DNA from: Anabaena minutissima FACHB-250
Lineage (GTDB): Bacteria > Cyanobacteriota > Cyanobacteriia > Cyanobacteriales > Nostocaceae
Reading direction: 5' to 3'
DNA: 64,000 nucleotides
NCBI RefSeq assembly: GCF_014697125.1
Contig: NZ_JACJRG010000016.1
Span: forward strand, 79,386 to 143,385
Shown here: in pieces, positions 7,020-15,831 of the stretch
Layout: every line of letters begins with the position of its first letter
Position numbering within the stretch: position 1 is the first letter of the stretch
The notes under the pieces: generated by a model
The model's database searches: none
What the model was told of the DNA's origin: nothing
The model's input: only the letters and a program-made list of their open reading frames with translations
Translations under genes and position numbers: made by a program

Positions 7020-8711
7020 ATGAAACCTCGAATTATTGTTTGCGGCTTAGAACGTACTGGATATAAAATCTTTCGTTTGCTCAGACAACAGGGAGCGTTT
7101 GTAGTTGGTATTCATCACAAACCCATCTCTGGCGAAGCAGCAGGCGACGTGATTATTGGTAGTTTATGTGCAGCTGCTACCCTAACAGCCGCAGGAATTC
7201 AGGAGGCTCATACCTTAGTTATAGCAGGAGCAGAGGATGAACTAAATTTATCAATCATGATGCAGGCGCGGGTATTAAATCCTCACATTCGGATTATTAA
7301 CCGCCTATATAATCATAACTTGGGTGAACGTCTGGATAAAACCTTAACAGACCACTTAAGTATGAGTGTTGTGGGATTAGCCGCACCATTATTCACCTTT
7401 GCCGCTTTGGGAAATCAAGCGATCGGGCAAATCAAGTTATACGATCAAACTTGGCCAATTCAAGAAGTATATATTGATGAAAGCCATCCTTGGCTCGGTC
7501 GCCAGTTGAGTGATTTGTGGGAAGATCCTACACGGATGCCGATTTATTACTTACCCCTAGAAGGTGAGATGAATTTAATATCGGCGGTAATTTCGGGACA
7601 AGAATTAAAAATAGGCGATCGCCTAATTATTGGTATCCAACCCCGCTTCCGTCCCATCCGTCGATCCTTAATTAAAAAATTCCTAAAAATATTAACTAGT
7701 CTGCGTCAGTTTCAGCAACATGGGCAATCAGTAGTTGTTGGTGCGATCGTGCTAATGGTAGTGATTTTAACTGCCACACTCACCTATATGTCTACAGAAT
7801 TAAGTTTGTCTGTAGTGGATGCGCTATATTTCTCTGTAGGCATGATTACAGGCGCAGGTGGCAACGACCAAGTTGTAGAAAATGCCCCCAATAGTATTAA
7901 ATTATTTACTGTGGTGATGATGCTAGTTGGGGCAGTGGTAATTGGTATTTGGTATGCCATGCTCACTGATTTTGTTTTAGGTAGCCGCTTCAAGCAGTTT
8001 TGGGATGTAGCCCGTGTTCCCCAACGTCATCATTATATAGTTTGTGGTTTAAGTGGCATTGGCAATCGCATTGTGCAGCAACTCCATAGCACTGGTCATG
8101 AAGTTGTAGCCATTGAAACTGACTCCAACAATAGATATATTAACTCTGTCCGTGGATTGGGTATCCCTGTAATTCAAGGTGATGCTAGTTTCCGCACCAT
8201 CCTGCAAACTAGTAATGTTAATACAGCAGCAGCAGTATTAACTGTGACTAACAATGATGCCACTAATCTAGAAATTGCCCTGAAAGCCAAAGGTTTAGCA
8301 CCCAAAATTCCGGTGATTGTCCATTACGCTGACCCAGATTTTGCGGGAATGGCAAAGCAGGTGTTTGACTTTGAAGCCGTACTCAGTTCCGCAGAATTGG
8401 CAGCCCCTGCATTTGCGGCTGCGGCTTTGGGTGGACGCATCTTGGGCAACGGTATCACCGCCGATAAACTTTGGGTAGCTTTTGCAACTTTAATTACACC
8501 ATCACATCCTTTTTGTAGCAAGTTGGTAAAAGACATTGCCATGTCTGCTAACTGTGTACCTTTATATATGGAAAGGAATGCTCAAAGAGTTCAAGGCTGG
8601 GATTTACTCACCACTTACCTGAATGAAGGGGATGTTTTATATTTGACAATGCCAGCAAATCGTTTATATTTATTGTGGCGAGACGAGCGAATTAGTGCTA
8701 CACAAGTTTAA
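7020..8711 (+). CDS. Double-RCK (TrkA-N) potassium-channel-like protein
   Basis: 563 residues with the order RCK/TrkA-N domain (1-210), two membrane helices around a pore loop (about 235-320), then a second TrkA-N/TrkA-C module (about 335-555). The first Rossmann segment begins PRIIVCGLERTGYKIFRLL, the second HYIVCGLSGIGNRIVQQL, followed by EVVAIETDSNN. The pore region reads ALYFSVGMITGAGGNDQVV, near residues 268-285, where potassium channels have TxxTVGYGD. The filter is therefore not canonical and ion selectivity is uncertain. A role in cation transport regulated by nucleotide binding is inferred. ATG at 7020 leaves a clean N-terminal beta strand, and the gene stands alone. Confidence 0.85.
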   Translation: MKPRIIVCGLERTGYKIFRLLRQQGAFVVGIHHKPISGEAAGDVIIGSLCAAATLTAAGIQEAHTLVIAGAEDELNLSIMMQARVLNPHIRIINRLYNHNLGERLDKTLTDHLSMSVVGLAAPLFTFAALGNQAIGQIKLYDQTWPIQEVYIDESHPWLGRQLSDLWEDPTRMPIYYLPLEGEMNLISAVISGQELKIGDRLIIGIQPRFRPIRRSLIKKFLKILTSLRQFQQHGQSVVVGAIVLMVVILTATLTYMSTELSLSVVDALYFSVGMITGAGGNDQVVENAPNSIKLFTVVMMLVGAVVIGIWYAMLTDFVLGSRFKQFWDVARVPQRHHYIVCGLSGIGNRIVQQLHSTGHEVVAIETDSNNRYINSVRGLGIPVIQGDASFRTILQTSNVNTAAAVLTVTNNDATNLEIALKAKGLAPKIPVIVHYADPDFAGMAKQVFDFEAVLSSAELAAPAFAAAALGGRILGNGITADKLWVAFATLITPSHPFCSKLVKDIAMSANCVPLYMERNAQRVQGWDLLTTYLNEGDVLYLTMPANRLYLLWRDERISATQV

Positions 8712-8732
8712 TCTGAGAGATAGTTGAGGGCA

Positions 8733-9605
8733 TTATAAGCTTTCCATCAATTCAATACACTTGTGCATTTGCTGACGCATCGTATCAACATCACCATGAA
8801 ATCGCCGCCCATGTCCTGGTAACACCCACTCAAAGGTGTAATTTGCCAACTCTCGCATCGATTTAATCTGTTCTGACCACGAATACCAGCAGTAATCACG
8901 GAATGCAGCCAACTGATGCAACCTTTCTGACCAAGCGAGATGATCGCCAGTAAACAGAAACTGGTTTTTGTAAAGTAGAACGGTGTGTCCTTTAGTGTGA
9001 CCAGGAACAGGAATAATTAACAAATCTGGTTCAAGCACAAATGGTTCTGAACCTGTTAGCTGCATTTCTACATCGCGAGTACCTGCACCGATATCATCAG
9101 TGTGAAGAATGCGATCGCACTGAAAATGTTCAGCAAACTTTTGATGATCTGCCACATCATCTTGGTGACTCAGATACAGATAACGAATTCCTCCCATTTC
9201 TTCTATCCGCTTAACTAACGGTGGCGCAAACCGGGGAGAATCCACCAATATATTCCCTTCTGAACGTTGAATTAAGTAGCTAGCAGCACCATAGGATTTT
9301 TCTGAGTGATAGCCACAATGGTAAACATTTTTATCTACTAAAATGGGAAAACTTTGTTGAGCAATTTTAATATCTTTTGGCTTTTCAACTGTGCCAATAG
9401 AACTAGTGGGACAAGCCAAAAGTGCTTGCAATGCTGCTAATCTTTCCGCTTCAGTTGTTGGTTGATGATGCACTGCTGACTGTTCATCAACACGATAAAA
9501 TACATCAGAAGTCATCCAGCGACAGGTATCACAATCAATACAGCTAGTATCAACATAAAAATCGCCGGGGACATTTTGGGGGCGACGAATATTTAAATTA
9601 GCCAT
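8733..9605 (-). CDS. Ferredoxin domain-metallo-beta-lactamase fold fusion
   Basis: 290 residues. Cysteines at about 22, 25, 28 (CIDCDTC) and a later one in LLACPTSSIG form a single 4Fe-4S ferredoxin-like domain. From about residue 85 a metallo-beta-lactamase fold follows, with YLYLSHQDDVADH (the HxxxDH metal motif in variant form), a PVPGHTKGHTVLL histidine and FTGDHLAW, ending with LPGHGRRF. Proteins of this design occur across cyanobacteria as MBL-fold metallohydrolases. Redox control of a hydrolase or oxidoreductase is likely, but the substrate is unknown. It is transcribed convergently with the channel-like gene; no operon partner is visible. Confidence 0.85.
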   Translation of the reverse strand: MANLNIRRPQNVPGDFYVDTSCIDCDTCRWMTSDVFYRVDEQSAVHHQPTTEAERLAALQALLACPTSSIGTVEKPKDIKIAQQSFPILVDKNVYHCGYHSEKSYGAASYLIQRSEGNILVDSPRFAPPLVKRIEEMGGIRYLYLSHQDDVADHQKFAEHFQCDRILHTDDIGAGTRDVEMQLTGSEPFVLEPDLLIIPVPGHTKGHTVLLYKNQFLFTGDHLAWSERLHQLAAFRDYCWYSWSEQIKSMRELANYTFEWVLPGHGRRFHGDVDTMRQQMHKCIELMESL

Positions 9606-9741
9606 GATATACCTCTGTGTGCCTAGCTAACCCCTATATCATCACGTTAGCAAAATTAGCCTACTTCTATCAGAACCAATAGATATAATTCGTAATTTGT
9701 AATAGCCTATGGCAAGGCTAATAAAGTTATCCTAAAAACTT

Positions 9742-9770
9742 GTAGAGACGTAGCTCTGCTACGTCTCTAT
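9742..9770. repeat. Dispersed hairpin repeat (GTAGAGACG family), copy 2
   Basis: Arms gtagagacgtagc and gctacgtctctat pair at 12 of 13 positions around a TCT loop, 38 bases after the stop of the minus-strand reductase gene. It is a plausible terminator for that gene and the same family as 6307-6335. Confidence 0.65.
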
Positions 9771-9807
9771 GTCTCTACTTTTTCACCAGATGTCTATGTA
9801 CGAGCAT

Positions 9808-10929
9808 TTAACCTTTAAACCCAGGGATTAATCTTTTTAGTGCGCGTCCAGCGACATTGCTATAGGAAAGTTCACCACATAAAACTTTACCTATGATTTG
9901 GGGACTAGAAGGACGCTTAATCCCAACTTGATAACCAAAACCAGGAAAGCGATAAAATGCTCCGGCTAATTTTTTTGCCCAAGCCATTTCCGAACCCCAT
10001 CTTTCATGGATGATCTCGGTGTATTGTTCTAAAGCATTGATATCACCAGCAAGTGCTTGATCAATCATCCCAGCAGCTACTAAACCGCTAAAAATCGAGG
10101 GACGAATACCTTCAGCTGATATGGGATCAACTACACAAGCAGCTTCACCAGCTAAAACAGCATTTTGAGTATGCAGCTTTTGATTACCATCCCACACGCA
10201 AAGCGGATGACCATATTGCTGACTATTTTTCACATCTACATTAAATGATTGGGCATATTCAGCCACAATTTTCTTAAAGTTTTGGGGTTCTCCACCAATA
10301 AAAGTGCCTACTCCAATGGAATAACCATCAGCTTTAGGGAAGTTCCAAATATAGCCGTTTTTCACTAAACCAAACTCAACGTGAATTGTCGATTTGTCTT
10401 CCACATCAGCCGGAATTTCCGCTTCTAAAGCCCCTGCTAGACGGCGTTTACGGTCTTTGAAGCCTAACCATTTTGCCATTGACCCCTTTGCACCATCTGC
10501 GGCGATGAGGTAGCGACCTGCGACCTGACCATTGACTGTATTGACTTGCCAATGGTCGCTGTTAAATTCAATACCTGTAACTTCTGTGTTGTCGCGCAGT
10601 TCAGCACCTTGTTTCTGGGCTTGCTGGACTAAAAAATGGTCGAAAATATCTCGTCGCACCATCCAAACTGGTTCTTTGGTGGTGATTTTCGCTTCTACCG
10701 GATCATTTAAGTTCCAGGTAAAGCGAATTGAGTCCACTTTTAAGGAAATTGCTGGGCTAAAGTCAAAGTCAAACCAGTCAGCGATCGCAGGTGACACGCC
10801 ACCACCACAAGGTTTATATCTAGGTAGGGATTCTTTTTCTAAAATTAATACTGAACGCCCTTTTTTAGCTAAATGATATGCTGCTGTTCCACCCGCAGGC
10901 CCAGCACCAACAATGATGGTGTCGTACAT
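9808..10929 (-). CDS. Geranylgeranyl-reductase-family FAD oxidoreductase
   Basis: About 373 residues from the ATG at 10929; an upstream ATG at 10962 adds 11 residues that precede the dinucleotide-binding strand. The N-terminus MYDTIIVGAGPAGGTAAYHL is a GxGxxG FAD site. KPCGGGVSP, DGAKGSMAKWLG and VLAGEAACVVDPISAEGI are the conserved segments of the geranylgeranyl reductase (GGR/ChlP-like) family. Members reduce isoprenoid double bonds or act as related hydroxylases. It is shorter than and distinct from typical ChlP, so the substrate is not assigned. It is a single gene, with frr ending about 175 bases upstream in the same direction. Confidence 0.85.
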   Translation of the reverse strand: MYDTIIVGAGPAGGTAAYHLAKKGRSVLILEKESLPRYKPCGGGVSPAIADWFDFDFSPAISLKVDSIRFTWNLNDPVEAKITTKEPVWMVRRDIFDHFLVQQAQKQGAELRDNTEVTGIEFNSDHWQVNTVNGQVAGRYLIAADGAKGSMAKWLGFKDRKRRLAGALEAEIPADVEDKSTIHVEFGLVKNGYIWNFPKADGYSIGVGTFIGGEPQNFKKIVAEYAQSFNVDVKNSQQYGHPLCVWDGNQKLHTQNAVLAGEAACVVDPISAEGIRPSIFSGLVAAGMIDQALAGDINALEQYTEIIHERWGSEMAWAKKLAGAFYRFPGFGYQVGIKRPSSPQIIGKVLCGELSYSNVAGRALKRLIPGFKG

Positions 10930-11105
10930 AAGCAATTCAAAATTCTTGCATTCAAAATTCAAAATTAATAACCCCAGAAAAAAGGGGAAAGTTCTCCAGG
11001 GAAAAAGAAAATTTATTTCGCCTTTTCCCTTTGACCTTTTCCCCTCCTCCCATCAATAACAGGAAAGGCTTTACTGTCACCTGTCACCTGTCCCCTGTCC
11101 CCTAT

Positions 11106-11654
11106 TTAGACAGTGCTGATATCTTTTTCTTTTTCCGCCAGTAACTCGTCAATTTTTGTCGTGTACTGGTTGGTCAGTTTTTGCAGTTTATCTTGTTGGT
11201 CTTTGGATTCGTCCTCAGAAATCTCTGAGGCTTTCTCTTGTTTGCGAATGGAGTCTATCGCCTCACGGCGGATGTTGCGAATCCCTACGCGACCTTCTTC
11301 AGCGTACTTGGCGGCTATTTTGACTAGTTCTTTACGGCGATCGCTAGTTAATGGTGGTATATTCAATCGAATTACCGAACCGTCGTTGCTGGGTGTTAAA
11401 CCTACATCTGAGAGGGAAATTGCCTTCTCAACTATATTTAAGCTGCTTTTATCGTAGGGCTGAATCAGGACGGTTGTAGCATCTGGGGTACTGATATTGG
11501 CCAGTGATTTTAAGGGTGTAGGTGAACCGTAGTAGTCCACCAATACTTTATCTAGCAAACTGGCATTAGCGCGGCCAGTGCGGATTGTGTTAAATGCTTG
11601 TTGAGTGGACTCAACAGTTTTTTGCATTTTATTTTGAGCGTCAGCTAATTTCAC
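11106..11654 (-). CDS. frr: Ribosome recycling factor
   Basis: 182 residues from GTG at 11654, the normal length. The frame is open five codons further up, but GGGAGG lies six bases before this GTG and the sequence then starts VKLADAQNKMQKTVESTQ as in relatives. The product releases ribosomes from mRNA with EF-G after termination. Conserved phrases include FNTIRTGRANASLLD, TPDATTVLIQPYD and RKELVKIAAKYAEEGRVGIR. The start overlaps the end of pyrH by 14 bases, so translation of the two is coupled. Confidence 0.95.
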   Translation of the reverse strand: MKLADAQNKMQKTVESTQQAFNTIRTGRANASLLDKVLVDYYGSPTPLKSLANISTPDATTVLIQPYDKSSLNIVEKAISLSDVGLTPSNDGSVIRLNIPPLTSDRRKELVKIAAKYAEEGRVGIRNIRREAIDSIRKQEKASEISEDESKDQQDKLQKLTNQYTTKIDELLAEKEKDISTV

Positions 11655-12372
11655 ACGAACCTCCCACAAGGGTACCGATAGATTCTCCTAAAACTGCCCG
11701 GCGAATATTGCCGCGCATTGTTAGGTCAAAGACTAAAATGGGGATATTGTTTTCTTTACACAAGGCGATCGCGGTACTATCCATTACCCGCAAATCATTG
11801 GCTAAAACATGGGTGTAGGTCAGACTAGTGTAACGTTTTGCATTCGGATAAATTTCCGGGTCAGCATCGTATATACCATCTACCTTAGTAGCTTTAAAAA
11901 TTACTTCTGCATCAATTTCTGCGGCTCTCAATGCTGCGGTAGTATCTGTAGTAAAAAATGGATTTCCAGAACCTGCGCCAAAAATAACCACCCGACCTTT
12001 TTCAAGATGACGGATGGCGCGACGACGAATATATGGTTCTGCTAGTTCTTGCATAGCGATCGCAGTTTGTACCCGCGTCTGTACTCCTATACGTTCTAGT
12101 GAATCTTGCAGTGTCATGGCGTTCATAACCGTGGCTATCATGCCAATGTAGTCGGCGGTTGCCCTGTCCATCCCCGCCGAAGCTGCTTTTACGCCGCGAA
12201 AGATGTTGCCACCACCCACGACGATGGCCATCTGCACGCCTGTAGCTATCACCTCTGCGATTTCCTGGCCGATTTCTTTGACCACTTCTGGATCAATGCC
12301 ATAGCCCATGTTGCCCATTAAGGCTTCACCGCTCAGTTTAAGTAAAACCCGTCGGTAATTCGTCGTTCCCAT
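11641..12372 (-). CDS. pyrH: Uridylate kinase (UMP kinase)
   Basis: 243 residues from ATG 12372 (MGTTNYRRVLLKLSGEALMG); the frame continues 13 codons upstream without family support. Bacterial UMP kinase makes UDP from UMP. It shows the amino-acid-kinase motifs KLSGEALMG, VVGGGNIFRG, RATADYIGMIATVMNA and GAGSGNPFFTTDTTAALRA, and ends VGGSCEIS. pyrH-frr is a conserved bacterial pair, and the two frames overlap here. Confidence 0.95.
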   Translation of the reverse strand: MGTTNYRRVLLKLSGEALMGNMGYGIDPEVVKEIGQEIAEVIATGVQMAIVVGGGNIFRGVKAASAGMDRATADYIGMIATVMNAMTLQDSLERIGVQTRVQTAIAMQELAEPYIRRRAIRHLEKGRVVIFGAGSGNPFFTTDTTAALRAAEIDAEVIFKATKVDGIYDADPEIYPNAKRYTSLTYTHVLANDLRVMDSTAIALCKENNIPILVFDLTMRGNIRRAVLGESIGTLVGGSCEIS

Positions 12373-12442
12373 GAAATCACGCTTTATCAAAAAAGTTGCA
12401 ATTGCCTCCAATTTAAGATAGCAGTAGTATGACTATCTATGT

Positions 12443-12997
12443 CTATATCCGCCAGATTATTGAAGTGCCTACTGGTTCTGTTTCAGGTGTGGTGATTTCT
12501 TCACCTTTAAACAAGGCTGCGATCGCATTTCTGAGATAGTCTTCACCCGTACCTAATGGTTCGTGAGGATGATTGTCAATCTGTCCTCTATATCGCAATA
12601 TACCATGACTGTCTACCAGAAACGCCATCGGTGTAGCGATCGCGCCAAAACTCCGACTCACATCTTGGGTTGAATCCCATAGGTAAGGAAAGCTCAACTG
12701 GTGGTTTTCCGCAAAAACCTTCATACTTTCCAAGTTGTTCCCAGGAAACCCAGTATGATCACTGGCATTTATCCCAATTAATATAAATCCGTCTGCTTGA
12801 AATTCCGCTTGAATTTCTTTTAGTCTGTTGAGATATAAATTTACATAAGGGCAGTTGTGGCACATAAAAATGACACCAACTACACGGAAATTTTCTAAAT
12901 AACGTCTAAGGTGGTGTACTTGATTGTGAATGCCTGGCAGTTCAAAATCTGGTGCGTAACCACCAACAGGAGTATCAATTGTTTCAGTTCTAGCCAT
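12443..12997 (-). CDS. Thioredoxin-like / AhpC-TSA-type redox protein
   Basis: 184 residues from ATG 12997, preceded by AGAAAGAAG; the longer frame to 13051 adds unlike residues. It opens with GGYAPDFELPGI, the peroxiredoxin/TlpA-type N-terminus. The active-site-like segment VIFMCHNCPYVNLY has a CxxC, followed by the cis-proline segment AIATPMAFLVDS. These are marks of thioredoxin-fold proteins widely annotated as thioredoxin family or redoxin in cyanobacteria. It probably acts in the cytosol as a thiol reductant or peroxidase; the partner is unknown. It lies 70 bases upstream of pyrH in the same direction. Confidence 0.85.
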   Translation of the reverse strand: MARTETIDTPVGGYAPDFELPGIHNQVHHLRRYLENFRVVGVIFMCHNCPYVNLYLNRLKEIQAEFQADGFILIGINASDHTGFPGNNLESMKVFAENHQLSFPYLWDSTQDVSRSFGAIATPMAFLVDSHGILRYRGQIDNHPHEPLGTGEDYLRNAIAALFKGEEITTPETEPVGTSIIWRI

Positions 12998-13451
12998 CTT
13001 CTTTCTCTGGAAGGTACTAGCAATAAAAATGTAGGTTAAGTTTTGCGTCAATTTTTTAGATGCAAACCACCCGTTAGCAGATGCTTAACATTCAATATAT
13101 CTTATAAGCAGATTTCGGATACGCAACTTGTAAAACTACTGAATTTGCGCTTGTGTTATTTTCATGAACTTTTGGATAAATGAGGTATTACCCAGTCTTC
13201 ATAACAAGAAATACGCCTGGCAGAATCATTGCTTTGAGTTATAAATTTGTCAGAAATTCAACTAGAAAATATTTAGTTCTATGTTTGATAAATTAGATGA
13301 AGATAAGGGATAATGAGCATGATGTTATTATGCGATCACTTGATAAATTTTGCTCAAAGTTTAGAATGATATTTATCAAGAATTACTCATGCCTTTGAGA
13401 TTTTTATTTTTGAAATTTGAAGCATAAATTTTTTAGTATTCGTAATTTCTC
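12998..13451. other. Intergenic, no gene seen
   Basis: About 450 AT-rich bases between divergent genes, containing presumed promoters for the redoxin gene (left) and the hydrolase gene (right). No hairpin, repeat or open frame stands out. Confidence 0.5.
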
Positions 13452-14372
13452 ATGACTACTCAGACCATCAACTCTGATTCTCCAAAAACCTGGACTTGGC
13501 GAGGCTTCCCAATTTGCTATCAAACACAAGGAAATACAGGGCCATCTGTAGTTCTAGTGCATGGCTTTGGAGCTTCGTGGTTGCACTGGCGAAAAAATAT
13601 TCCCGTGTTAGCCGAAAACTGCCGCGTTTATGCCATAGATTTAATTGGTTTCGGTGCTTCAGCTAAACCACAACCAGAAGTCGAAATGACATACACGCTA
13701 GAAAACTGGGGACAGCAAGTAGCAGATTTTTGTCGCGAAGTAGTAGGTGAACCAGCTTTTTTAGTAGGAAATTCTATTGGCTGTATTGTGGTGATGCAAG
13801 CAGCAGTGAGTAACCCAGACATTGCACTGGGAATTACTTTAATTAACTGTTCTCTACGATTATTGCACGATCGCAAACGAGAAACTTTACCTTGGTCACG
13901 TCGTTTTGGCGCACCTGTACTACAACGCATATTATCTATCAAACCAATTGGCAAATTCTTTTTTAATCAAGTTGCACAGCCAAAAACAGTCCGAAAAATT
14001 TTATTGCAAGCCTACGCTAACGCGGAGATAGTTACAGATGAGTTAGTAGACATTCTCACAGCACCAGCAAAAGACCCTGGTGCTGTAGCGGTATTTTTAG
14101 CTTTCACCTCATATTCTACAGGGCCTTTACCCGAAGACCTTTTACCAATACTTCCTTGTCCAGCAATTATCTTATGGGGAACAGCCGACCCCTGGGAAAA
14201 TATAGACTTAGGGAGAGAATTAGCCAATTATCCCCAAGTCCTCAAATTTATTCCCTTAGAAGGCGTAGGACATTGTCCTCAAGATGAAGCCCCTGAAATA
14301 GTCAACCCAATTATACAAGACTGGGTTTGGGAGCGTTCCAGAATCCTGGATGCAGAAACACTGAATACCTAA
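13452..14372 (+). CDS. Alpha/beta-fold hydrolase
   Basis: 306 residues. VVLVHGFGASWLHWRKN supplies the oxyanion HG motif. The nucleophile elbow is GNSIGC near residue 108 (Ser). The acid is in LWGTADPWEN and the catalytic His in GVGHCPQDEAP near the C-terminus. This is the full triad of the epoxide hydrolase/haloalkane dehalogenase-like subgroup common in cyanobacteria and plants (pheophytinase-like relatives). The substrate cannot be named. It is a single gene followed within ten bases by a hairpin repeat. Confidence 0.88.
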   Translation: MTTQTINSDSPKTWTWRGFPICYQTQGNTGPSVVLVHGFGASWLHWRKNIPVLAENCRVYAIDLIGFGASAKPQPEVEMTYTLENWGQQVADFCREVVGEPAFLVGNSIGCIVVMQAAVSNPDIALGITLINCSLRLLHDRKRETLPWSRRFGAPVLQRILSIKPIGKFFFNQVAQPKTVRKILLQAYANAEIVTDELVDILTAPAKDPGAVAVFLAFTSYSTGPLPEDLLPILPCPAIILWGTADPWENIDLGRELANYPQVLKFIPLEGVGHCPQDEAPEIVNPIIQDWVWERSRILDAETLNT

Positions 14373-14381
14373 AAAAATTGT

Positions 14382-14406
14382 AGAGACGTTGCATTGCAAC
14401 GTCTCT
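14382..14406. repeat. Dispersed hairpin repeat (GTAGAGACG family), copy 3
   Basis: Arms agagacgttgc and gcaacgtctct around ATT, ten bases after the hydrolase stop. It lies between convergent genes, since the first precursor gene ends at 14443. It may terminate both. Confidence 0.65.
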
Positions 14407-14442
14407 CACAAAGCGATTCAGTGTTTGGGTTTGACCCATTTA

Positions 14443-14700
14443 TTATTTGTAAATACGTCCGCGCAGTTGGATTTTCCAGCCTCGACCATCTCTTCCATAG
14501 CCACTTTGACCCATCATCATCCCTTGACCGTAACCACCTTTATCACCGCAAGGACAATCTTCTTCGTCTCCTTGAGGAAAACCCATTATGGGCATTTGAT
14601 CTTGTGGTGCTATAGTTGAAAATTGACCTCCGACTAAAAATTCTTGTTGTTCTGTCGATAAATCCAGCAATAAATCGGATGCAATTGTTTGATTCAACAT
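14443..14700 (-). CDS. Gly-Gly leader peptide precursor 1 (bacteriocin/RiPP-like)
   Basis: 85 residues. The leader MLNQTIASDLLLDLSTEQQE ends FLVGG and is followed by QFSTIAPQDQ. It matches the leaders of three further genes upstream (15268, 15832, 16543). The core is about 60 residues, rich in Gly, Met and Tyr, with an acidic Cys patch (DEEDCPCGDKGG) and GYGQGMMMGQSGYGRDGRG, ending in a basic tail. Double-glycine leaders are cut by C39-peptidase exporters, and one such exporter is encoded at 17152. GTAAGTGAGG stands nine bases before the ATG. The activity of the core is unknown. Confidence 0.8.
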   Translation of the reverse strand: MLNQTIASDLLLDLSTEQQEFLVGGQFSTIAPQDQMPIMGFPQGDEEDCPCGDKGGYGQGMMMGQSGYGRDGRGWKIQLRGRIYK

Positions 14701-14709
14701 AATTTTTTA

Positions 14710-14742
14710 CCTCACTTACTTAAATAGGTGTGTAAAACCTAC
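14710..14742 (-). promoter_or_regulatory. Shared 5' leader: hairpin and GTAAGTGAGG (precursor 1)
   Basis: CCTCACTTAC at 14710-14719 (GTAAGTGAGG on the coding strand) contains the ribosome-binding site. Just upstream a small hairpin (taggt / accta, 14725-14741) recurs before all four precursor genes. Confidence 0.6.
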
Positions 14743-14919
14743 ATTTTTATTATTAGAAATTAGGCGAATTTTTTAAATATTCTATAGTTATAGAAATACT
14801 AAATAAATATGTATCTTTTGGCTTAAAATAATATTATTTTAAATTGATTAGCATTTTAATATTTATGAATATGTTTTCTTCTAAGTCCTTCCATGATTAA
14901 CACCTGAGAAAATATATAA

Positions 14920-14952
14920 GCACCCATATAGGAGAAATACCTTTATGGGTGC
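14920..14952. terminator. Hairpin between precursors 2 and 1
   Basis: Arms gcacccatatagg and cctttatgggtgc pair at 12 of 13 positions. Similar GCACCCA hairpins are at 15753-15786 and 16299-16327, so the element is repeated once per inter-gene gap. It is either a terminator or part of the duplicated upstream region. Confidence 0.5.
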
Positions 14953-15065
14953 AAAATGGCAATTACTGTGTTAACTTCTTCTCAAATGTACGAGTACCAA
15001 TTAGTTAAAACTAGTGGCAACTGGAGTCATGGAGAAGTAAAAAACTACGTGTTAGGTGTAGTACA

Positions 15066-15163
15066 TAGTGGTCTGTCAAACCTACTTTGACGGTTGGAAA
15101 GACTCGATAAATCGACGTCTATACAGAACAACTATTTGTCAATTATGCCTTGACAGACTACTA
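15066..15163. mobile_element. MITE-like element with TA ends
   Basis: GTGGTCTGTCAA at 15068-15079 and TTGACAGACTAC at 15150-15161 are inverted at 11 of 12 positions, and each is flanked by TA. The 98-bp unit has no coding capacity. The form suggests a miniature element mobilised by a TA-targeting transposase (IS630/Tc1-like); this is inference. Confidence 0.5.
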
Positions 15164-15210
15164 GTCTTAGCATCTCTGTTCCGTTGATTTAATCAAAGAA
15201 CAGATAACAT

Positions 15211-15258
15211 TTTCCAAACTCACTCAAAGTTTGATTTATCTTGAGTGAGTTATGGAAA
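15211..15258 (-). terminator. Hairpin terminator after precursor 2
   Basis: Long arms tttccaaactcactcaa / ttgagtgagttatggaaa (one bulge) begin ten bases after the stop codon of precursor 2. It probably ends or stabilises that short transcript. Confidence 0.6.
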
Positions 15259-15267
15259 TCTTATCTA

Positions 15268-15546
15268 TCAGTCCTCCATACCATTGCCAGTGCTGATGCC
15301 ACCATTTAAGCACTTAGCAAATGGCTTAACTGTTATGATGTGACCGATAACCATACGTGCTTTAGTAGGTAATGCTGGGGAAGTTGGTTCTTCACTCTCT
15401 TCACTACCAACACCAGCACTACCAACGCCACCGCTACCCATACCGCAACCACCTTTGTGCCGTTTCCATCTACCACCAGATAAAAGTTGCTGTTCATCTG
15501 TGGATAAATCGGTTAATAAGTCGGTTGCAATTGTTTGACTGAACAT
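15268..15546 (-). CDS. Gly-Gly leader peptide precursor 2 (bacteriocin/RiPP-like)
   Basis: 92 residues from ATG 15546; five extra upstream codons (MRKRI) lack a ribosome-binding site. The leader MFSQTIATDLLTDLSTDEQQ ends LLSGG. The core starts RWKRHKGGCGMGSGGVGSAG, then an acidic segment (SEESEEPTSP), a hydrophobic stretch (ARMVIGHIITVKPFAKCLNG) and GGISTGNGMED. Two cysteines flank most of the core and could form one disulphide. GTAAGTGAGG lies ten bases before the ATG. It is exported, by inference, by the C39 transporter encoded upstream. Confidence 0.8.
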   Translation of the reverse strand: MFSQTIATDLLTDLSTDEQQLLSGGRWKRHKGGCGMGSGGVGSAGVGSEESEEPTSPALPTKARMVIGHIITVKPFAKCLNGGISTGNGMED

Positions 15547-15555
15547 AATTCTTTT

Positions 15556-15589
15556 CCTCACTTACGTTACATAGGTGTTAATCACCTAT
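15556..15589 (-). promoter_or_regulatory. Shared 5' leader: hairpin and GTAAGTGAGG (precursor 2)
   Basis: GTAAGTGAGG (15556-15565, minus strand) is preceded by a perfect 7-bp hairpin ataggtg / cacctat (15571-15589). It is the same arrangement as before precursors 1, 3 and 4. Confidence 0.65.
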
Positions 15590-15752
15590 ACTTCTTTTAT
15601 ATATTTATTCTTGATTAAAAAAAATATCCTTTGGTTATAAAAAAAATAGGTTAAAATTCTATCTTTAGATATTGCATAAAAAACTTTGAATCTAATGTTT
15701 TGTACTTAAAAAATATTGAATATTTTAGGGTAATTAACCTTGAAAAATAAAT

Positions 15753-15786
15753 AGCACCCACATAGGAAAAATACCTACATGAGTGC
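15753..15786. terminator. Hairpin between precursors 3 and 2
   Basis: Arms gcacccacatagg and cctacatgagtgc pair at 10 of 13 positions. It is the counterpart of the hairpins at 14920 and 16299. Confidence 0.4.
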
Positions 15787-15831
15787 AAAATCAGAGTTTA
15801 AATTACGTAACTAATTAGTAAAGTTGCACGA

